The notes beneath the pieces were generated by a model. It worked only from the letters and a program-made list of their open reading frames with translations, did not search any database and was not told where the DNA came from. Source: Chitinophagaceae bacterium (lineage in GTDB: Bacteria > Bacteroidota > Bacteroidia > Chitinophagales > Chitinophagaceae). Taken from it: a stretch of 51,707 nt of DNA. The stretch covers positions 1-51,707 of the forward strand of contig JAGXRG010000050.1 in the NCBI GenBank assembly GCA_018335935.1. The letters are read 5' to 3'. Numbering within the stretch: the first letter of the stretch is position 1; each line of letters opens with the position of its first letter. This document shows positions 33,644-42,579 of the stretch, one piece after another. Position numbers and translations under genes: made by a program.

Positions 33644-36600
33644 ATGTCTACAACAACTCTAAATCCCAGGATCAATTTTGGTAAAACAAAACACCTGGCA
33701 GATGCTCCTGACTTATTAGATATCCAATTAGAATCATTCAGAGAGTTTTTCCAATTAGAAACTACGCCAGATAAGCGTAACAACGAAGGCTTGTTTAAAG
33801 TATTTAAGGAAAATTTTCCTATTACAGATACTAGAAACATTTTCGTTCTAGAATTCTTAGATTATTTTATAGATCCACCACGATACTCAATTGTTGAGTG
33901 TATGGAACGTGGATTAACGTATGCTGTGCCTTTAAAAGCAAAGCTTCGTTTAAGTTGTAACGATGAAGAGCACGTTGACTTCCAAACCATAGTTCAAGAT
34001 GTATTCTTGGGTAATATTCCTTATATGACTCCAAGAGGAACATTCGTAGTTAATGGTGCTGAACGTGTAATTGTTTCTCAATTACACCGTTCCCCAGGGG
34101 TTTTCTTTGGTCAATCTACTCACCCTAATGGAACAAAAATTTACTCTGCTCGTGTAATTCCTTTCAAAGGTGCATGGATGGAGTTTGCTACAGATATTAA
34201 CAATGTAATGTATGCTTATATTGATCGTAAAAAGAAGTTCCCTGTAACTACTTTATTACGTTCTATTGGCTACGAAACAGATAAAGATATTTTGGAATTA
34301 TTTGGCATGGCCGATGAAATTGAGGTAGATGCTAAAAAATTACAGGCTCATATTGGCAAAAAATTAGCTGCTCGTGTATTGCGTACTTGGGTAGAAGATT
34401 TTGTAGATGAAGATACTGGTGAAGTTGTAAGCATTGAGCGTAATGAAATTGTAATGGAACGTGATACTGTTTTAGATGAAGACGGTATTGACACCATTGT
34501 TGAGATGGAGGTAAAAAGCATCTTCTTACAAAAAGAAGAATTAGGTGGAGATTATGCTATTATCTACAACACATTAAATAAAGATACTTCAAACAGTGAG
34601 CTAGAGGCGGTACAACACATTTATCGCCAATTACGTGGTGCCGATGCTCCAGATAATGAAACTGCTCGTGGAATTATTGATAAATTATTCTTTAGTGATA
34701 AGCGTTACGATTTAGGTATTGTTGGTCGTTATAAAATCAACAGAAAACTTGAACACGAAACACCTATTGAAAAGAAAGTTTTAACTAAGGCAGATATTAT
34801 TGAAATCGTTAAATACTTAGTTAGACTTACAAATAACAAAGCTGAGATTGATGATATTGATCACTTAAGTAACCGTCGTGTTAGAACTGTAGGTGAACAA
34901 TTATATGCTCAATTTGGTGTTGGTTTATCTCGTATGGCTCGTACAATTCGTGAAAGAATGAATGTAAGAGACAATGAGGTATTTACACCTGTTGATTTGA
35001 TTAACGCAAGAACACTTTCTTCAGTAATCAACTCATTCTTTGGAACATCTCAGTTATCTCAATTCTTAGATCAAACCAATCCTCTTTCTGAAATTACACA
35101 TAAACGTCGTATTTCTGCATTAGGGCCAGGAGGTTTAAGTAGAGAAAGAGCAGGTTTCGAGGTTCGTGACGTTCACTATTCTCATTATGGTCGTTTATGT
35201 ACTATTGAAACTCCTGAGGGACCAAACATTGGTCTAATTTCTACACTTTGTGTTCATGCTGCTATTAACGAAATGGGCTTTATTGAAACGCCTTATCGTA
35301 AAGTAGAGAACGGTAAAGTGAACATGAAAGAGTTACAATACTTAAGTGCAGAAGAAGAAGAAGAAAAGAAAATTGCTCAAAGTAATACGCCTTTAGATGG
35401 TAAAGGAAACTTTACTGAAGATAAAATTATCAGTAGAGATACTGGTGATTTCCCAATTTTAAATAAATCAGAAGTAGAATTTATGGACGTAGCTCCTAAC
35501 CAAATTGTTGGTTTGAGTGCTTCATTAATTCCTTTCTTAGAGCATGATGATGCTAACCGTGCTTTGATGGGATCGAACATGCAACGTCAGGCTGTGCCTT
35601 TAATTCGTCCAGAAAATCCTATAGTAGGTACTGGTTTAGAAGCAAAAGCTGCTCTTGATGCACGTATTCAGTTACATGCAGAAGGAAATGGTGTTGTTGA
35701 GTTTGTAGATTCTAGAGAAATTCATATTCGTTACGATAGAAATGACGGCGATCGTTTAATTTCTTTCCACGACGATTTAATGGTATACAAATTAACCAAG
35801 TTCATTAAAACCAACCAATCTACTTGTATTAACTTACGTCCTGCTGTTAAAAAAGGACAAAAAGTTAAAAAAGGAGATTTTTTAACTGAAGGTTATGCAA
35901 CCAAAGATGGTGAATTAGCATTAGGAAGAAACTTAGTGGTTGCTTTCATGCCTTGGAAAGGTTACAATTTTGAGGATGCTATAGTAATTAATGAAAAAGT
36001 AGTTCGTGAAGACTGGTTTACTTCTATCCATATTGATGAATATGAATTAGAAGTAAGAGATACTAAGTTGGGAGAAGAAGAATTAACTTCTGATATTCCT
36101 AATGTAAGTGAAGAAGCTACTAAAGATTTAGATGAAAATGGTATTATCAGAATTGGTGCTACTGTTAAAGAGGGTGATATTTTAATTGGAAAAATTACAC
36201 CTAAGGGTGAAAGCGATCCTACACCAGAAGAAAAATTATTAAGAGCCATTTTTGGTGATAAAGCAGGCGATGCAAAAGATGCTTCATTAAAAGCTCCTAA
36301 TGGTACAGAAGGTGTAGTTATTGATAAAAAATTATTCCAACGTACTAAAAAAGATAAAAATTCTAAAGTTCGTGAAAAAGCTGCTTTAGAAAAAGTAGAG
36401 AAAGCTCACCACATTGCTGTTGATGAATTAAAAGAACAATTAGTTAGTAAACTACAAATTCTTTTAAAAGATAAAGCTTCAGCTGGTGTTACTAATAGCT
36501 ATGGTGAAACCTTAATTGGTAAAGGCGTTAAGTTCAATGCTAAAAACTTAGCTGCTTTAGATTTTCACGGTATCAATCCTTTAGGTTGGACAGAAGATGA

Positions 36601-37450
36601 AAATCTCGATCAAGCCATCAATACATTATTACACAACTATACAATTAAGTATAACGAAGAGTTAGGTAAATTTAAAAGAGAGAAATTTAATATTTCAATT
36701 GGTGATGAATTGCCAGCTGGTGTATTAAAACTTGCAAAAGTTTACTTGGCTGTTAAGCGTAAATTGAAAGTGGGTGATAAAATGGCGGGTCGTCACGGTA
36801 ATAAAGGTATTGTTGCTAAAATTGTACGTGCAGAGGATATGCCATTTATGGAAGATGGAACACCAGTTGATATTGTGTTAAATCCATTAGGTGTACCTTC
36901 TCGTATGAACTTGGGTCAGATTTATGAAACCATTTTAGGTTGGGCTGGATTAAAACTAGGAACCAAATTTGCAACTCCAATTTTTGATGGTGCAAGCACT
37001 ACTGAAATTGAAGAGTTCTGTAACAAAGCTGATATTCCTTTAAATGGTCATACACATTTATATGATGGTGAAACTGGTGAACGTTTCCACCAAAAAGCAA
37101 CAGTTGGGGTTATTTATGTAATTAAATTACACCACATGGTTGATGATAAAATGCATGCTCGTTCTATAGGACCATACAGTTTAATTACTCAACAACCTTT
37201 AGGTGGTAAAGCTCAGTTTGGCGGACAAAGATTTGGTGAAATGGAGGTTTGGGCTTTAGAAGCTTATGGTGCTGCAAATATTTTACAAGAGTTGTTAACT
37301 CTAAAATCTGATGATATTATTGGCCGTGCAAAAACTTATGAAGCTATTGTAAAAGGTGATAATATTCCTAAACCAGGTGTTCCTGAATCATTCAATGTAT
37401 TGGTTCATGAGTTAAGAGGCTTAGGCTTAGATTTAAGTTTTGATAATTAA
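33644..37450 (+). CDS. rpoB: DNA-directed RNA polymerase subunit beta
   Basis: 1268 aa, full length for Bacteroidota. The N-terminal ([15 protein letters not shown]), fork-loop/rifampicin region [33 protein letters not shown] and C-terminal [25 protein letters not shown] motifs are intact. In the rifampicin pocket the Asp, His and Ser equivalents of E. coli 516, 526 and 531 are wild type. Unusually, rpoC does not follow: a strong terminator begins 20 nt after the stop and the next gene is on the opposite strand. rplL also is not upstream. Confidence 0.98.
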   Translation: MSTTTLNPRINFGKTKHLADAPDLLDIQLESFREFFQLETTPDKRNNEGLFKVFKENFPITDTRNIFVLEFLDYFIDPPRYSIVECMERGLTYAVPLKAKLRLSCNDEEHVDFQTIVQDVFLGNIPYMTPRGTFVVNGAERVIVSQLHRSPGVFFGQSTHPNGTKIYSARVIPFKGAWMEFATDINNVMYAYIDRKKKFPVTTLLRSIGYETDKDILELFGMADEIEVDAKKLQAHIGKKLAARVLRTWVEDFVDEDTGEVVSIERNEIVMERDTVLDEDGIDTIVEMEVKSIFLQKEELGGDYAIIYNTLNKDTSNSELEAVQHIYRQLRGADAPDNETARGIIDKLFFSDKRYDLGIVGRYKINRKLEHETPIEKKVLTKADIIEIVKYLVRLTNNKAEIDDIDHLSNRRVRTVGEQLYAQFGVGLSRMARTIRERMNVRDNEVFTPVDLINARTLSSVINSFFGTSQLSQFLDQTNPLSEITHKRRISALGPGGLSRERAGFEVRDVHYSHYGRLCTIETPEGPNIGLISTLCVHAAINEMGFIETPYRKVENGKVNMKELQYLSAEEEEEKKIAQSNTPLDGKGNFTEDKIISRDTGDFPILNKSEVEFMDVAPNQIVGLSASLIPFLEHDDANRALMGSNMQRQAVPLIRPENPIVGTGLEAKAALDARIQLHAEGNGVVEFVDSREIHIRYDRNDGDRLISFHDDLMVYKLTKFIKTNQSTCINLRPAVKKGQKVKKGDFLTEGYATKDGELALGRNLVVAFMPWKGYNFEDAIVINEKVVREDWFTSIHIDEYELEVRDTKLGEEELTSDIPNVSEEATKDLDENGIIRIGATVKEGDILIGKITPKGESDPTPEEKLLRAIFGDKAGDAKDASLKAPNGTEGVVIDKKLFQRTKKDKNSKVREKAALEKVEKAHHIAVDELKEQLVSKLQILLKDKASAGVTNSYGETLIGKGVKFNAKNLAALDFHGINPLGWTEDENLDQAINTLLHNYTIKYNEELGKFKREKFNISIGDELPAGVLKLAKVYLAVKRKLKVGDKMAGRHGNKGIVAKIVRAEDMPFMEDGTPVDIVLNPLGVPSRMNLGQIYETILGWAGLKLGTKFATPIFDGASTTEIEEFCNKADIPLNGHTHLYDGETGERFHQKATVGVIYVIKLHHMVDDKMHARSIGPYSLITQQPLGGKAQFGGQRFGEMEVWALEAYGAANILQELLTLKSDDIIGRAKTYEAIVKGDNIPKPGVPESFNVLVHELRGLGLDLSFDN

Positions 37451-37470
37451 TCTTAACAAGATATAACTAA

Positions 37471-37501
37471 AAACCTCAATCGTAAGATTGAGGTTTTTTT
37501 A
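37471..37501 (+). terminator. Terminator of rpoB
   Basis: AAACCTCAATC-GTAA-GATTGAGGTTT followed by a T-run; 20 nt after the rpoB stop. Confidence 0.92.
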
Positions 37502-37522
37502 TGAGTTATTTTTTTTGAAAAT

Positions 37523-38290
37523 TTATTTGTCTAAAGCATTCATTAAATGATGCTTTCCCTTCATCATGTATCTTTTGCTTTGCTCTATAGCATCCATCAC
37601 TTGCTCTAAAATAATTTCAATAGGTTGTGTGTAATCAATAATCATTGGTTCTTTAAAACGAACAGAGAGAATAGTGCCTTTCTTTTTAAACTTCAATCCC
37701 TTTTTATTAAAAGCTCTCCAAAAACCATTAATCACAACTGGCACAACAACAGGTTGATTGTATTTGATAATATGTGCAGTTCCTTTACGACCAGGAGCAA
37801 AAGGTTTTGTAGTACCTTGTGGGAAAGTGATAACCCAATTATTTTTTAATGCTGAAGTTATTTTTCTGGTATCGGAAGGATCTAAACCTCTTCTTACTTC
37901 TTTACCCTCTGCCCTCCAAGTTCTTTTTACTGTTAATGCACCAGCAAGTTTAAATAATTTACTGAGCCAATTACTGTTCATAGTTTCTTCTGCAGCTACA
38001 AAAAATACTCTGGTAAAGGGATTTAAAAGATAAAAAGGTAAACCTAATTTATTTTCTCTTCTCCATTTTACAGCACAAAAAATATGTATAAAAACAATGA
38101 CGTCTGCAAAATAGGTTTGATGATTACTAACGAATAAAACATTGTTTTTGGGTAAACCTTTTAAATGTTCGGTGCCTTCTATTTTAAGTTTATTTACATA
38201 ACTTAAACCGGGATAGGTGGCTACACCCACTACTGAATAAACTAGTGAACGAAATAGTTTAATATGTTTTAATTTATCTAATAGACCCAT
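37523..38290 (-). CDS. 1-acyl-sn-glycerol-3-phosphate acyltransferase (PlsC-like)
   Basis: 255 aa. The acyltransferase block I is FVSNHQTYFADVIVF (NHx4D; about 53-67), block III is the FPQGTTKPFAPGRKGTAHI region (glycerol-phosphate binding), and block IV is VVPVVINGFW. It has one N-terminal hydrophobic segment. It may act in phosphatidic acid synthesis, though related enzymes acylate other lipids. It converges on rpoB. Confidence 0.85.
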   Translation of the reverse strand: MGLLDKLKHIKLFRSLVYSVVGVATYPGLSYVNKLKIEGTEHLKGLPKNNVLFVSNHQTYFADVIVFIHIFCAVKWRRENKLGLPFYLLNPFTRVFFVAAEETMNSNWLSKLFKLAGALTVKRTWRAEGKEVRRGLDPSDTRKITSALKNNWVITFPQGTTKPFAPGRKGTAHIIKYNQPVVVPVVINGFWRAFNKKGLKFKKKGTILSVRFKEPMIIDYTQPIEIILEQVMDAIEQSKRYMMKGKHHLMNALDK

Positions 38291-38346
38291 TGGGTTAGTT
38301 TTGTATGTGCAATAATAACTAACTTATAGTTTTCTTCTTCAATTAT

Positions 38347-39069
38347 TTAAAACCATCCTAGTTTTTTCTTTTGCTTAATTTTATAATTTACTTTTATATA
38401 GCTCGAGATGTGTTGAATGGCTTCATTGTAATCGTCTGTCAATAAAATATGTTTTAAATCTTCTTTTGATATGGTGCCTTCTTCACTCATCATTTCAATA
38501 TAATCGAACAGTGGTTGAAAATATTTTTTACCATAAAGCACCACAGGAAAATCTGTAATGGTTTTGGTTTGAATTAAAGTTAATGTTTCAAATAACTCAT
38601 CCATGGTTCCCCAGCCACCTGGCATAATTATAAATGCGTAAGAATATTTTACCAACAAAGTTTTTCTAACAAAGAAATAATCAATAGTAACCGATTTGTG
38701 CAAATAAGGGTTTTCATGCTGTTCAAAAGGAAGTTTAATATTTACACCAACACTTTTACCACCATTTTCAAAAGCTCCTTTATTGGCAGCCTCCATAATG
38801 CCTGGACCACCTCCTGTTAAGGTAACAAAACCCATTTCTGCAATTCGTTTTCCAAACTCAACGGCACATTTATAATACTCATGTTCTGGTTTAAAACGAG
38901 CAGAACCAAAAACAGTAATGCAGGGTCCAACAAAATGTAAAGTTCTAAAACCTTTAATAAATTCTTTTAACACATTAAAAGCGAAAAAGAATTCATTAAC
39001 CTTTGGTTTTGGTCCTTCTAAGTAAACTGGTTCTTTGCTGGGTATTATTCTATTGTCTGGTTTTGTCAT
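38347..39069 (-). CDS. LOG-family Rossmann protein (TIGR00730)
   Basis: 240 aa. Both LOG hallmarks are present: GGGPGIMEAANKGAF (about 84-98) and PGGWGTMDELFE (about 151-162), the PGGxGTxxE nucleotide-binding/catalytic motif. Characterised members are cytokinin riboside 5'-monophosphate phosphoribohydrolases or AMP nucleosidase-like enzymes; the true substrate in Bacteroidota is unclear. It starts 1 nt before the end of the DUF2911 gene region, suggesting a shared transcript with it. Confidence 0.9.
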   Translation of the reverse strand: MTKPDNRIIPSKEPVYLEGPKPKVNEFFFAFNVLKEFIKGFRTLHFVGPCITVFGSARFKPEHEYYKCAVEFGKRIAEMGFVTLTGGGPGIMEAANKGAFENGGKSVGVNIKLPFEQHENPYLHKSVTIDYFFVRKTLLVKYSYAFIIMPGGWGTMDELFETLTLIQTKTITDFPVVLYGKKYFQPLFDYIEMMSEEGTISKEDLKHILLTDDYNEAIQHISSYIKVNYKIKQKKKLGWF

Positions 39070-39070
39070 A

Positions 39071-39631
39071 TTACATTGAAATAGGTAAAGTGGCTTTTAC
39101 ATCATCCCACATAAAAATTAAATTAGCTCCATTTTTTGTTTCATCGAAATATGTAGTAAAAGCTTCAACTATATCTGAATTTTTTTCAACAGGAATTTCA
39201 ACTCTAACGACATCTAATTTTTGATTGTATGAATAGTTGCCCCAACAAAAATTATCTTTATTTATTATAATGGTCCATGTCTTCAAATTAGGAATACAGT
39301 ATATAGTATACTTGCCCTTTACAATAGTTTTATTATTAATTTTTACATTTTTTAAAAACTCTATTTCAGTTGCTTCATTAGCTCCAATACGCCACAACTC
39401 ACCATATTTAACTATACCATCGAAAATTACTCTATTATTTTTTTGTGGTCTGCTATATAAAACTCTTGCAATTGGTGCATCTTTAACCTTACCATTAAGT
39501 TTTAATATTGGGTAGTTGCTTGGCCAATAACTAGCATCCATTGGACTTTTATCTAAATCTGTTGGCTTGGGTTGTGCAAATGTGTTTACTGTGAAAAAAA
39601 ATAAAGCGATAAATAAACTTGTCCATTTCAT
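39071..39631 (-). CDS. DUF2911 domain secreted protein
   Basis: 186 aa from ATG 39631, chosen because it opens a clean signal peptide (MKWTSLFIALFFF...FAQ, cleavage near residue 20); a longer frame reaches 39697 but runs into acpH. The DUF2911 core is readable: RPQKNNRVIFDGIVKYGELWRIGANEATEIEF and GKYTIYCIPN. The function is unknown, and the family is typical of Bacteroidota periplasm. Confidence 0.85.
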   Translation of the reverse strand: MKWTSLFIALFFFTVNTFAQPKPTDLDKSPMDASYWPSNYPILKLNGKVKDAPIARVLYSRPQKNNRVIFDGIVKYGELWRIGANEATEIEFLKNVKINNKTIVKGKYTIYCIPNLKTWTIIINKDNFCWGNYSYNQKLDVVRVEIPVEKNSDIVEAFTTYFDETKNGANLIFMWDDVKATLPISM

Positions 39632-39647
39632 ATTATTATTTTTTTGG

Positions 39648-40244
39648 TTACGAATGTAAATTTTCTTGAAATTTTTGCCAAGCAAAAGCCCTAACATCTT
39701 TTATAAATTCTTGATATATAAATTTCATTTCATTTTTATAATTCAGAAAAATATTATAACCTTGATGATTTTTATTGATGTATTGTGCTCTGTTGGTTAA
39801 TCCTCTAAAGCTTTGCTGAATACCATTATCATCTTTATAATGATATAGCCAATTTTGAGTTTTCATGTAAGGAAATAATCGAGCAAATTTTTCTGGAAAC
39901 ACTTGTTCGTTTTTTTCAAGTATTTCATAACAACTCATAGCAAAAAACTGTAATTCCTTATCTGATTTAAAAATACTTTCATCATTAGCTATATAATAGT
40001 CTAGAATAATATCAATAAACGCACCAGAATAGCTTCCAAGCTCTGATTCAAATATTTTTTTTGCTTTTTTTAATTTTGGATGAACATCAGTATAACGATC
40101 AATGTCTCTATGCAATCGAATACCAGCTTGAATTTCAGAAGAATAATTAAATTGTTTTTTACCTTTTACATAATCACTAATCATATTGCCCACTAAAACT
40201 TGTGGATGGTTAAATGATAAATATGCATGTGCTAAATAATTCAA
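39648..40244 (-). CDS. acpH: Acyl carrier protein phosphodiesterase-like (DUF479)
   Basis: 198 aa. It has the AcpH signature MNYLAHAYLSF, VGNMISDYVKG, GIRLHRDIDRYTDVHP and FIDIILDYYIA, with His/Asp residues typical of HD-like metal sites. E. coli AcpH removes the 4'-phosphopantetheine from ACP; homologues may act on other substrates. It lies 9 nt after nth, likely in one transcript. Confidence 0.86.
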   Translation of the reverse strand: MNYLAHAYLSFNHPQVLVGNMISDYVKGKKQFNYSSEIQAGIRLHRDIDRYTDVHPKLKKAKKIFESELGSYSGAFIDIILDYYIANDESIFKSDKELQFFAMSCYEILEKNEQVFPEKFARLFPYMKTQNWLYHYKDDNGIQQSFRGLTNRAQYINKNHQGYNIFLNYKNEMKFIYQEFIKDVRAFAWQKFQENLHS

Positions 40245-40253
40245 TAATAATTT

Positions 40254-40907
40254 TTAAGAATTGGTAAGATAAGTTCTTTTATAATAATTACAAGCATCTT
40301 GAATACCACATGCTTCACATTTCGGATTTCTTGCCAAGCATGTATAACGACCATGAAGTATTAACCAATGATGAGCTTTGTGTACCAATTCTTTTGGAAT
40401 TTCTTTAATGAGTTGTTGTTCTACTGCCAAAGGAGTGTTTGCTGTTTGAGTAACTAAACCAATTCTTCTGCTTACTCTAAACACATGAGTATCTACAGCC
40501 ATGTTGGGTTGATTATCTATTACACTAGTAATCACATTTGCTGTTTTTCTTCCTACGCCTGGTAATAGAATGAGTTCTTCAACAGTCATTGGTACTTCTC
40601 CATTAAATTTTTCTAACAACAAATTTGCCATTCCAATTAAATGTTTGGTTTTATTGTTGGGGTAAGAAATGCTTTTTATAAAGGGAAACAATTCGTCGAA
40701 ACTGGCTTTAGCTAAGGCTTTTGGTGTAGGATACTTTTTGAAGATGGCAGGTGTGGTTAAATTCACTCTAACATCTGTACACTGAGCAGATAAAATTACT
40801 GCTACTAAAAGTTGATATGGATTATCGTAAATGAGTTCAGTTTCTGCATTCGGACTATGTTCTAAAAAATAGTTAATGATATGTTGATAGCGTTCTTTGC
40901 GAGTCAT
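40254..40907 (-). CDS. nth: Endonuclease III
   Basis: 217 aa. It has the HhH motif LPGVGRKTANVI with catalytic Lys, the Asp in VDTHVFRVSRRIGL and the [4Fe-4S] ligands C-x6-C-x2-C-x5-C in CLARNPKCEACGIQDAC. It is a DNA glycosylase/AP lyase acting on oxidised pyrimidines. Its first 12 or so codons are repeated at 41119-41157 across a RAYT remnant; before that insertion it probably followed the 143-aa gene by 15 nt. Confidence 0.95.
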   Translation of the reverse strand: MTRKERYQHIINYFLEHSPNAETELIYDNPYQLLVAVILSAQCTDVRVNLTTPAIFKKYPTPKALAKASFDELFPFIKSISYPNNKTKHLIGMANLLLEKFNGEVPMTVEELILLPGVGRKTANVITSVIDNQPNMAVDTHVFRVSRRIGLVTQTANTPLAVEQQLIKEIPKELVHKAHHWLILHGRYTCLARNPKCEACGIQDACNYYKRTYLTNS

Positions 40908-40963
40908 GTTTTTATTTACTTCTTAAAAAGTACTTTATAAATTTTATTTAGTTCAAGTTTTTC
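40872..40963. repeat. Left copy of a 92-bp direct repeat
   Basis: Matches 41119-41210 with three differences. It spans the 5' end of nth and a copy of the 3' end of the 143-aa gene. Confidence 0.9.
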
Positions 40964-40971
40964 AAGGCTAT

Positions 40972-41109
40972 GGTTCGTGTCTCACGAACCTTTCATCAAA
41001 ACACATCAAACAAATGCTTAAGAAACTCAAAATTAGGAATATTGGTTTCATAAAACTTTGCAGATGAATAATAGTAATCTTCAATGCCTTGGTTCGTGAG
41101 ACACGAACC
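40972..41109. mobile_element. Hairpin-bounded RAYT remnant
   Basis: Two 19-bp hairpin repeats in opposite orientation (40972-40990 with TCT loop, 41091-41109 with AGA loop) enclose about 90 bp that match 44391-44482, the last 29 or so codons and stop of the RAYT at 44.4 kb. The remnant diverges at 41083. It looks like an internally deleted copy of the RAYT unit, or a non-autonomous relative, and it separates nth from the 143-aa gene. Confidence 0.85.
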
Positions 41110-41118
41110 AAGGCTTTT

Positions 41119-41210
41119 GTTAATGATATGTTGATAGCGTTCTTTGCGAGTCATGTTTTTATTTACTTCTTAAAAAGTACTTTATAAATTTTATTCAGCT
41201 CAAATTTTTC
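41119..41210. repeat. Right copy of the 92-bp direct repeat
   Basis: It contains a copy of the first codons of nth (useless here) and the genuine 3' end of the 143-aa gene. Confidence 0.9.
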
Positions 41211-41594
41211 TGATGAAGTTAGTTTATCGTATTTAATGAAATTGTGTTGTAAGCCAAGAACAGCTTTATGTTGAGGATATTTGTTTAAAATTTCATTCAA
41301 CTTATTTTCAGTTTCTTCATCTTTCTTTTCTTCTTTTAAAACAATTGGTGCATTCTTTTTTTCTTTTGATGGAAGTTTATTGATAGTTGATTCTAAAGTA
41401 GCTAATAAACCTGCTGGAAGATTTTCGAGCTTTTCTGCTTTATAATATAATCCTTGTAATTGTCCTTTTGTTAAAAATCCTCTTTCTTCGTATTGGTGCA
41501 TCAAACTCATAACAAATAAATCGTACTTGAGTTCTTTAAAACAAGCATTCAATATTTTTTCAACAAAATCTAATTGACCTTTTTTAATTTCCAT
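41163..41594 (-). CDS. Hypothetical 143-aa protein
   Basis: No family recognised. It is mostly helical by composition, with a leucine/lysine-rich N-terminal region (MEIKKGQLDFVEKILNACFKEL), a charged linker (about 78-97, KKDEETENKLNE) and a C-terminal helix pair. No signal peptide or membrane segment. Copies of its first 17 codons (45000-45050) and of its last codons (40921-40963) occur on the far sides of two insertions, which indicates that it once lay directly between paaZ and nth. Confidence 0.65.
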   Translation of the reverse strand: MEIKKGQLDFVEKILNACFKELKYDLFVMSLMHQYEERGFLTKGQLQGLYYKAEKLENLPAGLLATLESTINKLPSKEKKNAPIVLKEEKKDEETENKLNEILNKYPQHKAVLGLQHNFIKYDKLTSSEKFELNKIYKVLFKK

Positions 41595-41668
41595 AAACTT
41601 AAAAAAATTTCAATAAACAAATTCCAAATCCCATTAAATTAATATAGTAATCAACCCTTCAACTTCTT
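41545..41668. repeat. Direct repeat A: 5' end of the 143-aa gene plus paaZ end remnant
   Basis: Matches 45000-45109 (repeat C) with small indels and, over its final 50 bp, 44312-44361 (repeat B). Its last bases (41651-41668) resemble the paaZ 3' end. Confidence 0.8.
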
Positions 41669-41671
41669 GCA

Positions 41672-41690
41672 GGTTCGTAAGACACGAACC
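41672..41690. repeat. 19-bp hairpin repeat (variant)
   Basis: GGTTCGTAAGACACGAACC, one mismatch in the stem; AGA-loop orientation. Marks the left edge of the cargo segment. Confidence 0.9.
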
Positions 41691-41936
41691 TTGGCTTGTT
41701 ATTCCTTAATTCAAACTTAAAACTAATTAGAGCCATAGTAAAATATGTTTTGGTTTGGGAATAAAATTCATTAATTCTATCTATAAAATGAAATTTTGAA
41801 AAATTATTTTTTAAGTATGTAAAGTGTTAATAAATAAACTCATATGATTTCTCCAATAATGTCTTATTTTAGTTTTTTAAAGCGATAATTAATTAGAAGT
41901 ATTATTTCCTGACTCTAACTTAATAAATTATACAAA
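41691..41936. other. Leader of the cargo genes
   Basis: AT-rich sequence with no open frame or hairpin. It presumably holds the promoter of the two secreted-protein genes, but no clear TAnnTTTG box was found. Confidence 0.4.
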
Positions 41937-42569
41937 ATGAAGAAAACAATTCTCTTTGCCGGTTTATTAGCATTAGCTTACACCACTTTTTCGCAAGATT
42001 TAACTAAACAAGAAACGATTAATTATATCAATAAAAAATTGAATGAAGTACTGGAAAGAAAAGTAGGCACAGACTATCTTACTTTAAATAAAATTGAATT
42101 AATGAACGATGGCTTTATTAAGCATTCTGATAAAATTGAAAGCTCATTAAAAGGATGCGACTCATATAGCAGTGCTTCTTATAGCGGAAAAAGAACTGAA
42201 ATAATATTTAAACCCAATCATATCACCAAAATTGACACCCTGAATAGTAACACATCAGGATTGGGAACATTGGTTATACGTTTTTTACCTAATACTGTAA
42301 AATGGGAAATCACTAATTATTCTAAATCTGTTAAACCCAGATATAAACGAAAATTCTCACATTATGATTTTTGGGGTAATGCCCAATACACCGAAGATTA
42401 TGTTGGCGATGACATAGATTGTAATTCTACTATTAATAGAAATATTACGACTAATGCCGTTTCCATTTATTATTTGAGTGCAGATCCTGCCAATGCAAAT
42501 CGATTAATGAAAGCTTTCAAACATCTAATCGCATTATATAAAGCGGAAGATGATCCTTTTGGTAATTAA
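41937..42569 (+). CDS. Secreted protein of unknown function, 210 aa
   Basis: The signal peptide (1-19, ending TFSQ) is followed by a domain beginning LTKQETINYINKKLNEVL and with alternating strand patterns (TLVIRFLPNTVKWEITNYSK). The N-terminal KQETINYINKKL phrase recurs in many uncharacterised Bacteroidota secreted proteins. The C-terminal part includes AVSIYYLSADPANANRLMKAFKHLIALY. It lies between hairpin repeats as cargo, directly before a coiled-coil protein gene, with a 10-nt gap. Confidence 0.7.
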   Translation: MKKTILFAGLLALAYTTFSQDLTKQETINYINKKLNEVLERKVGTDYLTLNKIELMNDGFIKHSDKIESSLKGCDSYSSASYSGKRTEIIFKPNHITKIDTLNSNTSGLGTLVIRFLPNTVKWEITNYSKSVKPRYKRKFSHYDFWGNAQYTEDYVGDDIDCNSTINRNITTNAVSIYYLSADPANANRLMKAFKHLIALYKAEDDPFGN

Positions 42570-42579
42570 ATTAACCATT

